Source: an uncultured Eubacteriales bacterium
Lineage (GTDB): Bacteria; Bacillota; Clostridia; Oscillospirales; Oscillospiraceae
Assembly (NCBI GenBank): GCA_900314485.1
Contig: OMVL01000006.1
Location: 1-37,030, forward strand
Reading direction: 5' to 3'
Length of the DNA stretch: 37,030 nucleotides
The position numbers and the translations under genes were made by a program. The notes below the pieces were generated by a model that was not told where the DNA came from, searched no databases, and was given only the letters and a program-made list of their open reading frames with translations. This document shows positions 24,278 through 31,678 of the stretch, piece by piece; the stretch's first letter is position 1, and every line of letters starts with the position of its first letter.

Positions 24278-24910
24278 CTACGCTCCGATCAAATAGCTCA
24301 GCACTCGCAATGAATCGGAGAAGTGCAGGCTCTCCACCACCACATCGGGGTGTTCCTCGCCCGCCTCAAACTCAAAGCTGGTAAAGTTCCAGATACCCCG
24401 GACGCTGTGGTCCATCAGCAGCCGGGCGGTCTCCTCCGCAAAACGGGCGGGGAGGGTGAGTACGGCGACGGATACCTGATGCTCTGCCAGATAATCGGCC
24501 AGACCGGCTGCGTCCAGTACAGGCACACCGCCCACCTCCGTTCCGATGCGGTGGGGGGAGACGTCAAATGCGGCGGACAGATGGATGCCGCTGTCGCCAA
24601 ACTTGAAGTTCTGGAGCAGGGCGCAGCCCAGGTTGCCCACGCCGATGAGGATGCCCTCTTTCTCCCGGTCCAGGTGGAGGATCTCCCGAATCTCCTGATA
24701 GAGACTGTCCACATTGTAGCCGTAGCCCTGCTGGCCGAACTCCCCAAAGCAGCTGAGATCCTGTCGGATCTGAGAGGCGGTAAGCCCCATCTTTTTGCCC
24801 AGCTCGGAGGAGGAGATCCGTTCCGCCCCCTCTCGGCGGAGGGCAGCCAGATGGCGGCAGTAGCGGGGGAGACGGCGAATGACCGCATTTGAGATCTTGT
24901 CCCGTTTCAT
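24278..24910 (-). CDS. rex: Redox-sensing transcriptional repressor Rex
   Basis: A 210-residue Rex, which represses fermentation and respiration genes until NADH rises. The N-terminal winged helix contains RRLPRYCRHLAAL and SSSELGKKMGLTASQIRQDLS (with the family DLSCFGEFGQQGYGYNV block near residues 50-70). The Rossmann domain has GVGNLGCAL near residue 92. It is the last gene after two G3E GTPase genes on the same strand, with a 33-bp gap; no separate promoter is obvious. No Rex operator was recognised in this window. Confidence 0.95.
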   Translation of the reverse strand: MKRDKISNAVIRRLPRYCRHLAALRREGAERISSSELGKKMGLTASQIRQDLSCFGEFGQQGYGYNVDSLYQEIREILHLDREKEGILIGVGNLGCALLQNFKFGDSGIHLSAAFDVSPHRIGTEVGGVPVLDAAGLADYLAEHQVSVAVLTLPARFAEETARLLMDHSVRGIWNFTSFEFEAGEEHPDVVVESLHFSDSLRVLSYLIGA

Positions 24911-24943
24911 CCCTTATACCGCCGCCTTTCTGTCGTTTGTCAA

Positions 24944-25900
24944 TTAGTAGTAGACCAGAGGGTCCTTAGGAGGTTCTGTGGGTTTGACCTCGGTGGTGTA
25001 AAGGACGGGGCCCTTCTCACCGTGGTAGATGGGCAGCCGTTTCAGCCGCACCTTGGCGGTGACGTCCACCCAGTCCTTATTGTTCAGCCAGCGCTGCTCA
25101 GAGCCGTTGCAGAGCACCCCCAAAAAGGTGGTGTCCTCGGCGCAGCAGACCATGGCAAACCGGCCCACTGCGTAACAGCCTTTGGGAAACTTGTCAGACT
25201 TTGCCACCATACCGCGGAAGCGGACGGACTTCCCCTCGTAGCGCTCGGGATTGTCCATGCAGTCGGTGTACCAGAATCCAAAGTCCTCGTCGCTCAGCTC
25301 CAGCACCGGCTTGGACAGATCAAAGGGGCAAAGGCCGTTGTCATACTCCTCCACCCGCTCACCGTCGGTGTATTCCAGATACATCTCCGCCCGGCGGTTG
25401 AGCATCTTCAGATTCCGCTGACGCAGCTGCTCGGCCAGCGTGTCTGTCACCCGGTTAAAGACCAGCATGTCGGCATTGCGGAGCTTTTCCATCATCAGAC
25501 TGGCCATATTCTTGGAATAGGCATCAAAGGTGGGAGCCTCTACAATGGTGACGATTTGATAGAGCGCCCAGTTGGGGGGAAAGGCGTCCTCCATCTCTTG
25601 AAGCTGCCACATGCCGTTATATTCCAGCACGATTTGAGTGGGCTTATACTGCTGAGTCAGGCGGAACAGATTTTCTCTGGTAAATTCACTCTTGTCCTGC
25701 AGTACCTGGCACTCCACGTCATAGTGGGCCAGAGCCTGGAGGTCGTACTCCTCCTCGCCCTCCTCCGTGACCAGCAGGAGGGTGCGCTCGTCTTTCGTAA
25801 AGTCGTCGTTGGAGAGCATGGGGGCGATAAAATTGGTCTTGCCTGCGTCTAAAAATCCGCAGACCAGATAGACGGGGATCGGCTGCTGCTGTACCGGCAT
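24944..25900 (-). CDS. G3E-type GTPase fused to a YcgQ-like C-terminal domain
   Basis: A 318-residue protein. The N-terminal half is a G3E (COG0523/CobW-like) GTPase with Walker A GFLDAGKT (residues 15-22). It lacks the CxCC metal motif that such proteins carry; the region reads VTEEGEEEYD. The C-terminal part (about 212-318) closely resembles the end of YcgQ/TIGR03943 proteins: DNPERYEGKSVRFRGMV, AVGRFAMVCCAED (C252, C253), and the end PKDPLVYY. YcgQ-type proteins occur with YcgR permeases and, in Bacillus, with zinc-responsive genes. A metal-related role in concert with the G3E protein upstream (10-bp gap) is likely but unproven. Confidence 0.75.
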   Translation of the reverse strand: MPVQQQPIPVYLVCGFLDAGKTNFIAPMLSNDDFTKDERTLLLVTEEGEEEYDLQALAHYDVECQVLQDKSEFTRENLFRLTQQYKPTQIVLEYNGMWQLQEMEDAFPPNWALYQIVTIVEAPTFDAYSKNMASLMMEKLRNADMLVFNRVTDTLAEQLRQRNLKMLNRRAEMYLEYTDGERVEEYDNGLCPFDLSKPVLELSDEDFGFWYTDCMDNPERYEGKSVRFRGMVAKSDKFPKGCYAVGRFAMVCCAEDTTFLGVLCNGSEQRWLNNKDWVDVTAKVRLKRLPIYHGEKGPVLYTTEVKPTEPPKDPLVYY

Positions 25901-25910
25901 AGCGCACCTC

Positions 25911-27008
25911 TTACAGCCGGAACAGGGCCTGAATGTCCTGCTCCTTCAGCTCAGCGCCGATCACGCAAAGACGCCCCGTCACATCGGCAGAGCCGGAGCG
26001 GACGTCGATCTCACCCGGCACATAGTCGAAGTGGATCCAGCTGCCGTCCACATTGGGGACAATGCCCTTGGCCCGGAGGATCTGACCGTAAGCGCCGGTA
26101 TCCAGTCCCTCCAGTGCTGTCTTGATCTCCGCGGGCGTAAACTTCCGGGGAGACTCCATGCCCCAGGAGGAGAAGACATCGTCGGCATGGTGATGATGGT
26201 GGTCATGGTCATGGTGGTGATGGCCGCAGGAGCAGACGCCGTTTTCGTCGTAGTGATGGTGATGCTCGTGTCCGTCCTCATCGTGGTCGTGATGGTGGTG
26301 ATGCTCGTGCCCGTCCTCGTCGTGGTCGTGGTGATGATGGTGATGCTCGTCCTCATCATGGTCGTGATGGTGGTGCTCCGCCTTGGCCTGAGCCAGCAGC
26401 TCATCTGCCAGGGAGTGGCGTTCCATGGCGGAGAGGATCTGGTCGCCGGTGATCTGAGCCCAGTCGGTGGTGATGATGACGGCATCTGCGTTCTGAGCAC
26501 GAAGGAGAGAGACGGCCTCCTCCAGCTTGTCCTCCGCCATATCGGCGGTGCGGCTGAGGATGATGGTGCCGGCGTGCTGCACCTGATCGTCAAAGAACTC
26601 GCCGAAGTTCTTCATATACATCTTGGCCTTCTTGGCATTGACCACGGTGATGGCGCTGCCCAGCTGCAGCTCAGACTCCTTGGCCACACGGCCCACCGCC
26701 TTGGCCACGTCAGACAGCTTGCCCACGCCGGAGGGCTCGATGATAATGCGGTCGGGAGCGTAGGTCTCCAGCACCTGCTTCAGGGCAACGCCGAAGTCGC
26801 CCACCAGAGAGCAGCAGATGCAGCCGGAGTTCATCTCGGTGACCTCAATGCCGGCGTCCTTCATAAAGCCGCCGTCAATGCCGATCTCGCCGAATTCGTT
26901 TTCGATGAGCACCAGCTTCTGGCCCTGGAAGGACTCCTGAATCAGCTTTTTGATGAGGGTGGTCTTGCCGGCACCCAGAAAACCGGAAATAATGTCGATG
27001 GTTGTCAT
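25911..27008 (-). CDS. G3E GTPase (CobW/COG0523 metallochaperone) with His-rich domain
   Basis: A 365-residue G3E GTPase of the COG0523 group, which delivers or handles metals, often zinc. Walker A is GFLGAGKT (residues 9-16), and the metal motif GCICC lies at 62-66. Residues about 209-275 are a His/Asp/Glu-rich repeat with a CSCG in its last third, a likely metal store. The CobW C-terminal domain follows (FTPAEIKTALEGL onward). ATG at 27014 has GAGGT only 1 nt away; ATG 27008 has it at 7 nt, so 27008 is chosen. It is the first gene of an operon with the second G3E protein and rex. Confidence 0.9.
   Translation of the reverse strand: MTTIDIISGFLGAGKTTLIKKLIQESFQGQKLVLIENEFGEIGIDGGFMKDAGIEVTEMNSGCICCSLVGDFGVALKQVLETYAPDRIIIEPSGVGKLSDVAKAVGRVAKESELQLGSAITVVNAKKAKMYMKNFGEFFDDQVQHAGTIILSRTADMAEDKLEEAVSLLRAQNADAVIITTDWAQITGDQILSAMERHSLADELLAQAKAEHHHHDHDEDEHHHHHHDHDEDGHEHHHHHDHDEDGHEHHHHYDENGVCSCGHHHHDHDHHHHHADDVFSSWGMESPRKFTPAEIKTALEGLDTGAYGQILRAKGIVPNVDGSWIHFDYVPGEIDVRSGSADVTGRLCVIGAELKEQDIQALFRL
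26182..26385 (-). repeat. His/Asp-rich coding tandem repeat
   Basis: In-frame repeat within the G3E gene. Units of about 13-14 codons (HHHHHDHDEDGHE and variants) occur about four times, then degenerate through a Tyr/Asn-containing unit and a CSCG segment. The DNA units are near identical, consistent with growth by slippage or unequal recombination. Confidence 0.8.
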
Positions 27009-27045
27009 AGTCATTACCTCTATTCATAAATTCGCATTACTTCCT

Positions 27046-27073
27046 ATTATATCCGGTTTTGGCTGAAATGCAA
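27046..27073 (-). promoter_or_regulatory. Promoter of G3E/G3E/rex operon
   Basis: Minus-strand TTGCAT (27073-27068), 16-bp spacer, TATAAT (27051-27046). No Zur or Fur box was recognised around it. Confidence 0.6.
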
Positions 27074-27112
27074 GGGGAACGGGTTGGGATCCGGGCAAAG
27101 TTTGCAGAATGT

Positions 27113-28207
27113 TCAACATTCCTCCAAAATATCCCGGATGCGGCCGCACGCAAACCCATCTCCGTAGGGATTTACCGCCTGAGCCATCCGCTCATAGACT
27201 GCGCTGTCCTCCAGCAATCGGCACGTCGCCCGGTAGATCTCCTCCTCGCCCGTCCCTGCCAGCAGCAGCGTCCCGGCCTCCACGCCCTCCGGGCGCTCGG
27301 TGGTGTCCCGCAGGACGAGGACGGGCTTGCCCAGAGACGGCGCCTCCTCCTGAATGCCGCCGGAGTCGGTCAGCACCAGATGACAGTGGCTGAGAAAATT
27401 ATGAAAATCCACCGCATCCAGCGGCTCAATGAGATGAATGCGGTCATTGCCGCCCAAAATCGCCCGTGCCGCACCCCGGACGGCGGGATTGGGATGTACC
27501 GGAAAAATGGCCTTGACGTCGGGATATGCTTCCAGCACCCGCCGAATCGCCCTGAACACATGCCGCAGGGGCATGCCCAGATTTTCCCGCCGGTGGGCAG
27601 TGACGAGAATGAGCCGGCTGTCTGCCGCCCAGTCCAGCTCCGGGTGGGAGTAATCGGCTCGGACGGTGGTGCGCAGGGCGTCGATGCCGGTGTTGCCGGT
27701 GACGTAAATCGTCTCAGGCGGTCTGCCCTCCCGAAGGAGGTTCTGTCTGGCTGTCTCGGTGGGGGCGAAGTGCCAGCGGGACAGCAGATCCACCGCCTGT
27801 CGGTTGAATTCCTCCGGAAAGGGGGAGGAGAGGTCGTAGGTCCGCAGTCCCGCCTCCACATGTCCCACGGGAATTTGCAGGTAGAAACAGGCCAGAGCGG
27901 CGGCAAAGGCGGTGGAGGTATCCCCGTGGACGAGGACGAGGTCAGGCTCCACCTCCTCCAAGACCGCCCTCACTCGGGTGAGGACGGCGGCGGTAATGTC
28001 AAAGAGAGTCTGTCCCTCCCGCATAATGGCAAGGTCATAGTCGGGGACGACCTGAAAAACCTGCAAAATCTGATCCAGCATCTCCCGGTGCTGCCCCGTG
28101 ACGCAGACAGTCACTTGAAAGCCTGTCCGGCCTTGCAGCTCCTTCACTAGCGGACACATTTTGATGGCCTCCGGACGGGTGCCGAAAATGAGCATAACTT
28201 TTTTCAT
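27113..28207 (-). CDS. wecB: UDP-N-acetylglucosamine 2-epimerase (non-hydrolysing)
   Basis: A 364-residue enzyme that interconverts UDP-GlcNAc and UDP-ManNAc for cell-surface polymers. Visible family features: the N-terminal MLIFGTRPEAIKMCPL, HGDTSTAFAAALA and HVEAGLRT, TAHRRENLG near 210, and LTDSGGIQEEAPSLGKPVLVLRDTTERPEG near 285 (allosteric/UDP binding). AAGGAGGAGG precedes ATG 28207. In Firmicutes the product is used in the teichoic acid linkage unit, so it could serve the same polymer as the glycerophosphotransferases at 0.2-2.7 kb; this link is inferred. No promoter is obvious in the 46 bp before the start that follow the thrH terminator. Confidence 0.94.
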   Translation of the reverse strand: MKKVMLIFGTRPEAIKMCPLVKELQGRTGFQVTVCVTGQHREMLDQILQVFQVVPDYDLAIMREGQTLFDITAAVLTRVRAVLEEVEPDLVLVHGDTSTAFAAALACFYLQIPVGHVEAGLRTYDLSSPFPEEFNRQAVDLLSRWHFAPTETARQNLLREGRPPETIYVTGNTGIDALRTTVRADYSHPELDWAADSRLILVTAHRRENLGMPLRHVFRAIRRVLEAYPDVKAIFPVHPNPAVRGAARAILGGNDRIHLIEPLDAVDFHNFLSHCHLVLTDSGGIQEEAPSLGKPVLVLRDTTERPEGVEAGTLLLAGTGEEEIYRATCRLLEDSAVYERMAQAVNPYGDGFACGRIRDILEEC

Positions 28208-28253
28208 GGCGTACCTCCTCCTTGTGCTGCTTCAGCATATGAGAGAAGGGCGC

Positions 28254-28284
28254 AAAAAATCCGCCCCTGCAAGCAGGAGCGGAT
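28254..28284 (-). terminator. Terminator of thrH
   Basis: A 12-bp minus-strand stem with one mismatch (28284-28273 with 28270-28259), followed by five more A on the plus strand (six U in the RNA, 28259-28254). Confidence 0.75.
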
Positions 28285-28298
28285 AAAAAGATACAGAT

Positions 28299-28904
28299 TC
28301 AGCCGTTAATGACGCCTTTGATGGCATTCATCAGCTCGTCATAGGTCTCAAAAGCGGGGAGGTCAGGATAGTCCGCCTTGATTTTGTCGGTGCTCTTAAA
28401 GAGGAAGCCGGCCTTGCTGCTGAGGATCATCCCCAGATCGTTGTAGCTGTCGCCGCTGGCAATGGTGTCGTAGCCGATGGACTGGAGGGCCTTGACGGTG
28501 GTGAGCTTGGAGTTTTCGATCCGCATCTTGAACCCGGTGATCTCGCCGCTGTCCGCCACCTCCAGAGAGTTGCAGAAGATGGTGGGCCAGCCCAGCTTCT
28601 CCATGAGAGGCGTTGCGAACTGGGTAAAGGTGTCGCTGATGATAATGACCTGAGTAAAGCTCCGCAGCTCGTCCAAAAACTCCTTCGCGCCGGGCAGGGG
28701 GTCAATTTTGGCAATGGTCTCCTGGATCTCCTTCAGACCCAGACCGTGCTCCTTCAAAATGCCCAGCCGCCAGTTCATCAGCTTGTTGTAGTCCGGCTCG
28801 TCCCGGGTGGTGCGCTTGAGTTCGGGAATGCCGCTTGCCTCGGCAAAGGCGATCCAGATCTCCGGAACCAGTACGCCTTCTAAGTCCAAACAGGTGATAT
28901 ACAT
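28299..28904 (-). CDS. thrH: ThrH-type phosphoserine phosphatase / homoserine phosphotransferase
   Basis: A 201-residue HAD-superfamily enzyme very like Pseudomonas ThrH, which dephosphorylates phosphoserine and can transfer the phosphate to homoserine. The start ITCLDLEGVLVPEIWIAFAE carries the catalytic DxEG variant of the HAD motif. Motif II is IIISDTFTQF, and the Mg-binding motif is SGDSYNDLGM near residue 150. ATG 28904 is preceded by AAAGGAGAG and a good promoter. The role is serine or threonine supply. Confidence 0.9.
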   Translation of the reverse strand: MYITCLDLEGVLVPEIWIAFAEASGIPELKRTTRDEPDYNKLMNWRLGILKEHGLGLKEIQETIAKIDPLPGAKEFLDELRSFTQVIIISDTFTQFATPLMEKLGWPTIFCNSLEVADSGEITGFKMRIENSKLTTVKALQSIGYDTIASGDSYNDLGMILSSKAGFLFKSTDKIKADYPDLPAFETYDELMNAIKGVING

Positions 28905-28950
28905 CGTTCTCTCTCCTTTATCATCGGTAGATCATTTCAAATTTGAGGGA

Positions 28951-28979
28951 ATTGTATCATACTTTTCGCCCCGGCGCAA
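28951..28979 (-). promoter_or_regulatory. Promoter of thrH
   Basis: Minus-strand TTGCGC (28979-28974), 17-bp spacer, TACAAT (28956-28951). Confidence 0.6.
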
Positions 28980-29046
28980 CAAAGAAAAGGGCGTTTCCCC
29001 CTGAAATGAAAAGCAAAAAATTTTCAAAAAATATTTGCAAAAGCTG

Positions 29047-29075
29047 TTGACAAAAGAATGGGGCTGTGTTATTAT
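29047..29075 (+). promoter_or_regulatory. Strong promoter of the structured RNA
   Basis: Consensus TTGACA (29047-29052), 17-bp spacer, TATTAT (29070-29075). A TATAAT at 29073-29078 overlaps it at a 20-bp spacing. Transcription should start near 29083. Confidence 0.75.
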
Positions 29076-29082
29076 AATGGCA

Positions 29083-29380
29083 CAGAAAGAAAGGAACTTC
29101 CAAAGAGGGAAGCGCCAAATATCCCGAGGTGAACGAGGTAAAGTTCGCCGCCAGCGTGAGCTTTTCAGAACGGCAGGAACTCACAGATCCGGCAAACGGC
29201 CCATGAGGGGCAGGCACAGAGAAGTGCGAGAGGTTGCGGCAGGCAGATGAGAACAAGGCGTTGCTGAAGAGAAGTCGGGACTCACGAATCTAGGAAAGCG
29301 AGGGTAACAAGGGATGCTAGATATCAAGAATTCAGAACGTTGACCCCTGTCCAGAGTGGTGGATAGGGGTCAACGTTTTG
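29083..29380 (+). ncRNA. Structured non-coding RNA of unknown class (sRNA or leader)
   Basis: About 300 nt between a consensus promoter and an intrinsic terminator, without a credible reading frame. Local stems include 29097-29101/29108-29112 (loop AAAGAG), 29128-29134/29143-29149 (7 bp, loop GAGGTAAA), 29214-29217/29224-29227, and 29288-29293/29317-29322. GTGAG at 29156-29160 can pair with either of two CTCAC copies (29180-29184 or 29281-29285 region), and ATCCC at 29121-29125 with GGGAT at 29311-29315. Long purine-rich single-stranded stretches lie between stems. It does not show the signatures of RNase P RNA, tmRNA, 6S RNA, SRP RNA or T-box leaders. The clostridial raiA RNA motif is a candidate that cannot be tested by eye. 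It may instead be a leader controlling the HD-domain gene 40 nt downstream. Confidence 0.65.
29336..29379 (+). terminator. Terminator of the structured RNA
   Basis: A 13-bp stem (29336-29348 with 29365-29377), one unpaired base each side, 4 more base pairs (29350-29353 with 29360-29363) and a 6-nt loop, ending in TTTT (29376-29379). It ends 40 nt before the ATG of the HD-domain gene. Confidence 0.88.
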
Positions 29381-29419
29381 TCTGTCTGGCATTCATTGTT
29401 GCAAAAGGAGGCAGCCGTT

Positions 29420-29983
29420 ATGAATGTTTTGGAACAGGCCATCATTTTTGCCGTCCAAGCCCACAGCGGCGCCTGCCGGAAGGGGAGTCAAGAACCTTAC
29501 ATTCTTCACCCGCTGGAGGCCGCCGCCATCGCCGCCACCATGACCGATGACCCGGAGGTGTTGGCCGCCGCCGTCCTCCATGACGTGGTGGAGGACACCC
29601 CTCACACGCTAGAGGAGATTCGACAGCGGTTCGGCCAGCGGGTAGGCGACCTCGTCTCCGCTGAGACGGAGGACAAGCGGGAGGACCGTCCCGCCGCCGA
29701 GACCTGGCGCATCCGCAAGGAGGAGACGATCGAGCATCTGCGCAGGGAAAGACGCATCGAGGTCAAGATCATCGTCATGGGGGACAAGCTCTCCAACCTC
29801 CGGGCGATGCATCGGGCCTATCTCCGATGGGGAGATAGGCTGTGGGACAGATTCAATCAAAAGGACGCTGCCGCCCACGCATGGTATTACAAAGAGGTGG
29901 GGGAGACGCTGGAATGTCTCTCGGAATATCCTGCGTGGGAGGAGTATTGGAGATTGTACCGGGGGATCTGGCCGGGGAAATAA
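29420..29983 (+). CDS. HD-domain hydrolase (RelA/SpoT-type, small alarmone hydrolase-like)
   Basis: A 187-residue metal-dependent phosphohydrolase resembling the hydrolase domain of RelA/SpoT proteins. The HD signature is visible: AVQAHSGACRKGSQEPYILHPLEAA (His near residues 14 and 32), AAVLHDVVEDT (HD pair near 56-57), and VKIIVMGDKLSNLRAM (Asp near 123). There is no synthetase, TGS or ACT domain, so (p)ppGpp hydrolysis without synthesis is the likely role, though other nucleotide substrates are possible. AAGGAGG precedes ATG 29420; an in-frame extension to 29378 would begin inside the terminator. Its transcript must read through the terminator of the upstream RNA unless it has an unseen promoter. 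Confidence 0.8.
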   Translation: MNVLEQAIIFAVQAHSGACRKGSQEPYILHPLEAAAIAATMTDDPEVLAAAVLHDVVEDTPHTLEEIRQRFGQRVGDLVSAETEDKREDRPAAETWRIRKEETIEHLRRERRIEVKIIVMGDKLSNLRAMHRAYLRWGDRLWDRFNQKDAAAHAWYYKEVGETLECLSEYPAWEEYWRLYRGIWPGK

Positions 29984-29987
29984 GCTG

Positions 29988-30024
29988 AAAAACAGCGGGC
30001 GACCTGTTGTCGTCCGCTGTTTTT
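29988..30024. terminator. Bidirectional terminator, HD gene / XRE gene
   Basis: A 16-bp stem with one G-T wobble (29988-30003 with 30009-30024), loop CTGTT and AAAAA/TTTTT flanks serves convergent genes. Confidence 0.88.
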
Positions 30025-30036
30025 GCCTGGTATTAC

Positions 30037-31026
30037 TCACTTTTTCCGTTCCACGATCGCTTTGGATACGATCATCACCACGGGGAACAGCACTCCGGCC
30101 ACCGGCCAGACGATCCAACTGGAATCCCAGCGGTTGGTGACAAAGCTGTAGCCCAGATAGATGGCCGTCGCCAGCAGCCAGTAGGCACCGGCCACATACC
30201 CCAGCGGTTTGCCCAGGGCTTTGTTCTTTCTGGTGTAATCATCTTCCTCCAGCAGCTTTTGAAAGCTGCCCCAGATGATGGAGGTGCGCACGATGAAGAA
30301 CACCCCCACTGCAACCACAGCCAGCAGGAGGCACAGCCCTGCGACCAGTACAATTTCCCGTTCTGAGAAGATGGCGGCCAAGAACAGGGGAATCACAGAC
30401 AGGACGCAAAGCACAATGCCCGTTGTCAGTTCCCTGGTGTGTTGGGCGGTGTAGCTCTCCCGACGCTCCGTGACCATACCGGACACGCCATACTCCGTCT
30501 CAATGGGCTCCTCCTCCAGATAGGAGAAGGGCTGGAGCCGAAAACCGTTGGAGAGAAAAAGGGCGACGGCGCAGGCAATGAGGATCATCAGCGTAATCAC
30601 GCCAATGCTGCCCGTCTGGGTCTCGCTCCACGGGATCAATCCGCTCTCCGAGGCGCCGCCCAGCAGAATCAGACAGATGGGGGAGAGAATACATAAAACA
30701 ACACCCAGAGCGATGGGCCGGGCGGCGCTTCGGGCGGTCTGGAGGTAGGCGGCGGCCTCCTCCATAGATACACGGCGTGTGTTGTCTGCCGGATCGGAAG
30801 CGACGCTCTCGGTGAACTCCTCGGCTTCCAACTCGTCCTTCAACAGGTAGTCGGTGGTGACGCCGAAGATCTGAGACAGGGCGATGATCCTTGTGAGATC
30901 GGGCACTGCCTGAGCGCTCTCCCACTTGGAAATGGATTGGCGGCTGACGTTCATCTGCTCTGCAAGCTCCTCCTGAGACATACCCAGCTTCTTTCGTAAA
31001 TTGACAATCTTATCTGCTAATATCAT
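30037..31026 (-). CDS. XRE-family regulator with C-terminal membrane domain
   Basis: A 329-residue protein. Residues 1-65 form a Cro/C1-type helix-turn-helix ([22 protein letters not shown], then [16 protein letters not shown]). A linker of about 30 residues leads to a membrane part with about six hydrophobic segments between residues 97 and 325, grouped in pairs. This architecture occurs widely in Firmicutes as membrane-tethered regulators of unknown signal. GAGGAGG precedes ATG 31026, and a small hairpin lies just upstream of it. Target genes are not evident; both neighbours are in other transcription units. Confidence 0.85.
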   Translation of the reverse strand: MILADKIVNLRKKLGMSQEELAEQMNVSRQSISKWESAQAVPDLTRIIALSQIFGVTTDYLLKDELEAEEFTESVASDPADNTRRVSMEEAAAYLQTARSAARPIALGVVLCILSPICLILLGGASESGLIPWSETQTGSIGVITLMILIACAVALFLSNGFRLQPFSYLEEEPIETEYGVSGMVTERRESYTAQHTRELTTGIVLCVLSVIPLFLAAIFSEREIVLVAGLCLLLAVVAVGVFFIVRTSIIWGSFQKLLEEDDYTRKNKALGKPLGYVAGAYWLLATAIYLGYSFVTNRWDSSWIVWPVAGVLFPVVMIVSKAIVERKK

Positions 31027-31044
31027 GGTTTGACCTCCTCAACG

Positions 31045-31118
31045 GGAGGGGATGCCCCTCCGTGTGATGAGTGCAGTATAGCGTATTCTCCGGTTGCAGA
31101 CCAGCAAGCTGAGCTTGC
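31045..31118 (-). promoter_or_regulatory. Leader hairpin, promoter and possible operator of XRE gene
   Basis: On the minus strand, in order: a palindrome GCAAGCT-G-AGCTTGC (31118-31104), a -10-like TATACT (31080-31075) without a good -35, and a perfect 7-bp hairpin GGAGGGG/CCCCTCC with a 3-nt loop (31061-31045) just before the ribosome binding site. The palindrome is a candidate self-operator. Confidence 0.4.
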
Positions 31119-31200
31119 AATTCGGCAATTCCGGGTTGCGAATGCTGAAAAAATGGGCAATGACGGTGAAATCCGTTGGAGTGAGCCTGAACGCAGGGGC

Positions 31201-31467
31201 TTACCCCTTCGCCAGCTTATCCAGCAGGACGGAAATCTCCTCCAGCTTCTCCTCAGCGTCCCCCGCCTCCACGGCGGAGCGGACGCAGCACTGCATATGC
31301 GCCTTTAAAATCTCTGCATTGGCCTTGGAGAGGATGGACTGAGCGGCCATCAGCTGGTTGGAGATGTCAATGCAGTACCGGTCCTCCTCCACCATTTTCA
31401 AAATGCCGTTCAGCTGCCCCACCGCCGTCTTGAGCAGCCGGGTAATCTGCTTCTGATCCGCCTGCAT
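31201..31467 (-). CDS. csoR: CsoR-family copper-sensing repressor
   Basis: An 88-residue all-helical repressor of the CsoR/RcnR family, which releases DNA when Cu(I) binds. The Cu ligands fit the C-H-C pattern: Cys in DRYCIDI (near residue 32), His and Cys in AHMQCC (near 57-61). An in-frame extension to 31500 exists, but ATG 31467 gives the typical N-terminus MQADQKQITRLLKTAVGQLNGI and starts 1 bp after the copA stop. It is the last gene of the copper operon and probably represses the operator at 34037-34060. Confidence 0.88.
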   Translation of the reverse strand: MQADQKQITRLLKTAVGQLNGILKMVEEDRYCIDISNQLMAAQSILSKANAEILKAHMQCCVRSAVEAGDAEEKLEEISVLLDKLAKG

Positions 31468-31468
31468 A

Positions 31469-31678
31469 TCACTGTACCGAGATGACTTCGTAGCCGGCAT
31501 TGGTGACAGCGTCAGCGAGAACCTGATCTTCCACGGGGGCGGAGAGGGTGCAGGCGGCGGTCTTGGCCTCCAGATCCACAGCGCAGGACGCCACGCCCTC
31601 CAGAGCGGACAGAGCCGTTTCCACCCGTGCCTTGCAGTGGGCGCACATCATGCCGTTGACAGTGAGCACTTTCTTCAT
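31469..31678 (-). CDS. Possible internally initiated CopZ-like copper chaperone
   Basis: The last 69 codons of copA, from M780, form a complete heavy-metal-associated domain with the Cu motif MMCAHC (residues 10-15). AAGGAGG (31693-31687) lies 8 nt before this in-frame ATG at 31678, an ideal ribosome binding site. The spacing and the natural CopZ-like start [10 protein letters not shown] suggest that free chaperone is made from the same mRNA. That would give exporter-fused and soluble forms; expression is inferred. Confidence 0.55.
   Translation of the reverse strand: MKKVLTVNGMMCAHCKARVETALSALEGVASCAVDLEAKTAACTLSAPVEDQVLADAVTNAGYEVISVQ

Noticed and set aside
26031..27029. Plus-strand frame rich in Val/Met across the His repeat
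   Set aside because: It is the reverse complement of the His/Asp repeat of the G3E gene and looks membrane-like only for that reason.
27107..27121. GAATGTT-C-AACATTC palindrome at the wecB stop codon
   Set aside because: It is short, overlaps the stop codon, is far from any start and has no U-tract, so neither operator nor terminator is supported.
29035..29250. 71-codon open frame overlapping the structured RNA
   Set aside because: It starts upstream of the predicted transcription start, has no ribosome binding site, and its Arg-rich translation resembles no protein; it is better read as RNA.
29083..29380. RNase P RNA, tmRNA, 6S RNA or T-box leader
   Set aside because: The conserved cores of these RNAs (for example the P4 segments of RNase P or the T-box bulge sequence) were looked for and not found.
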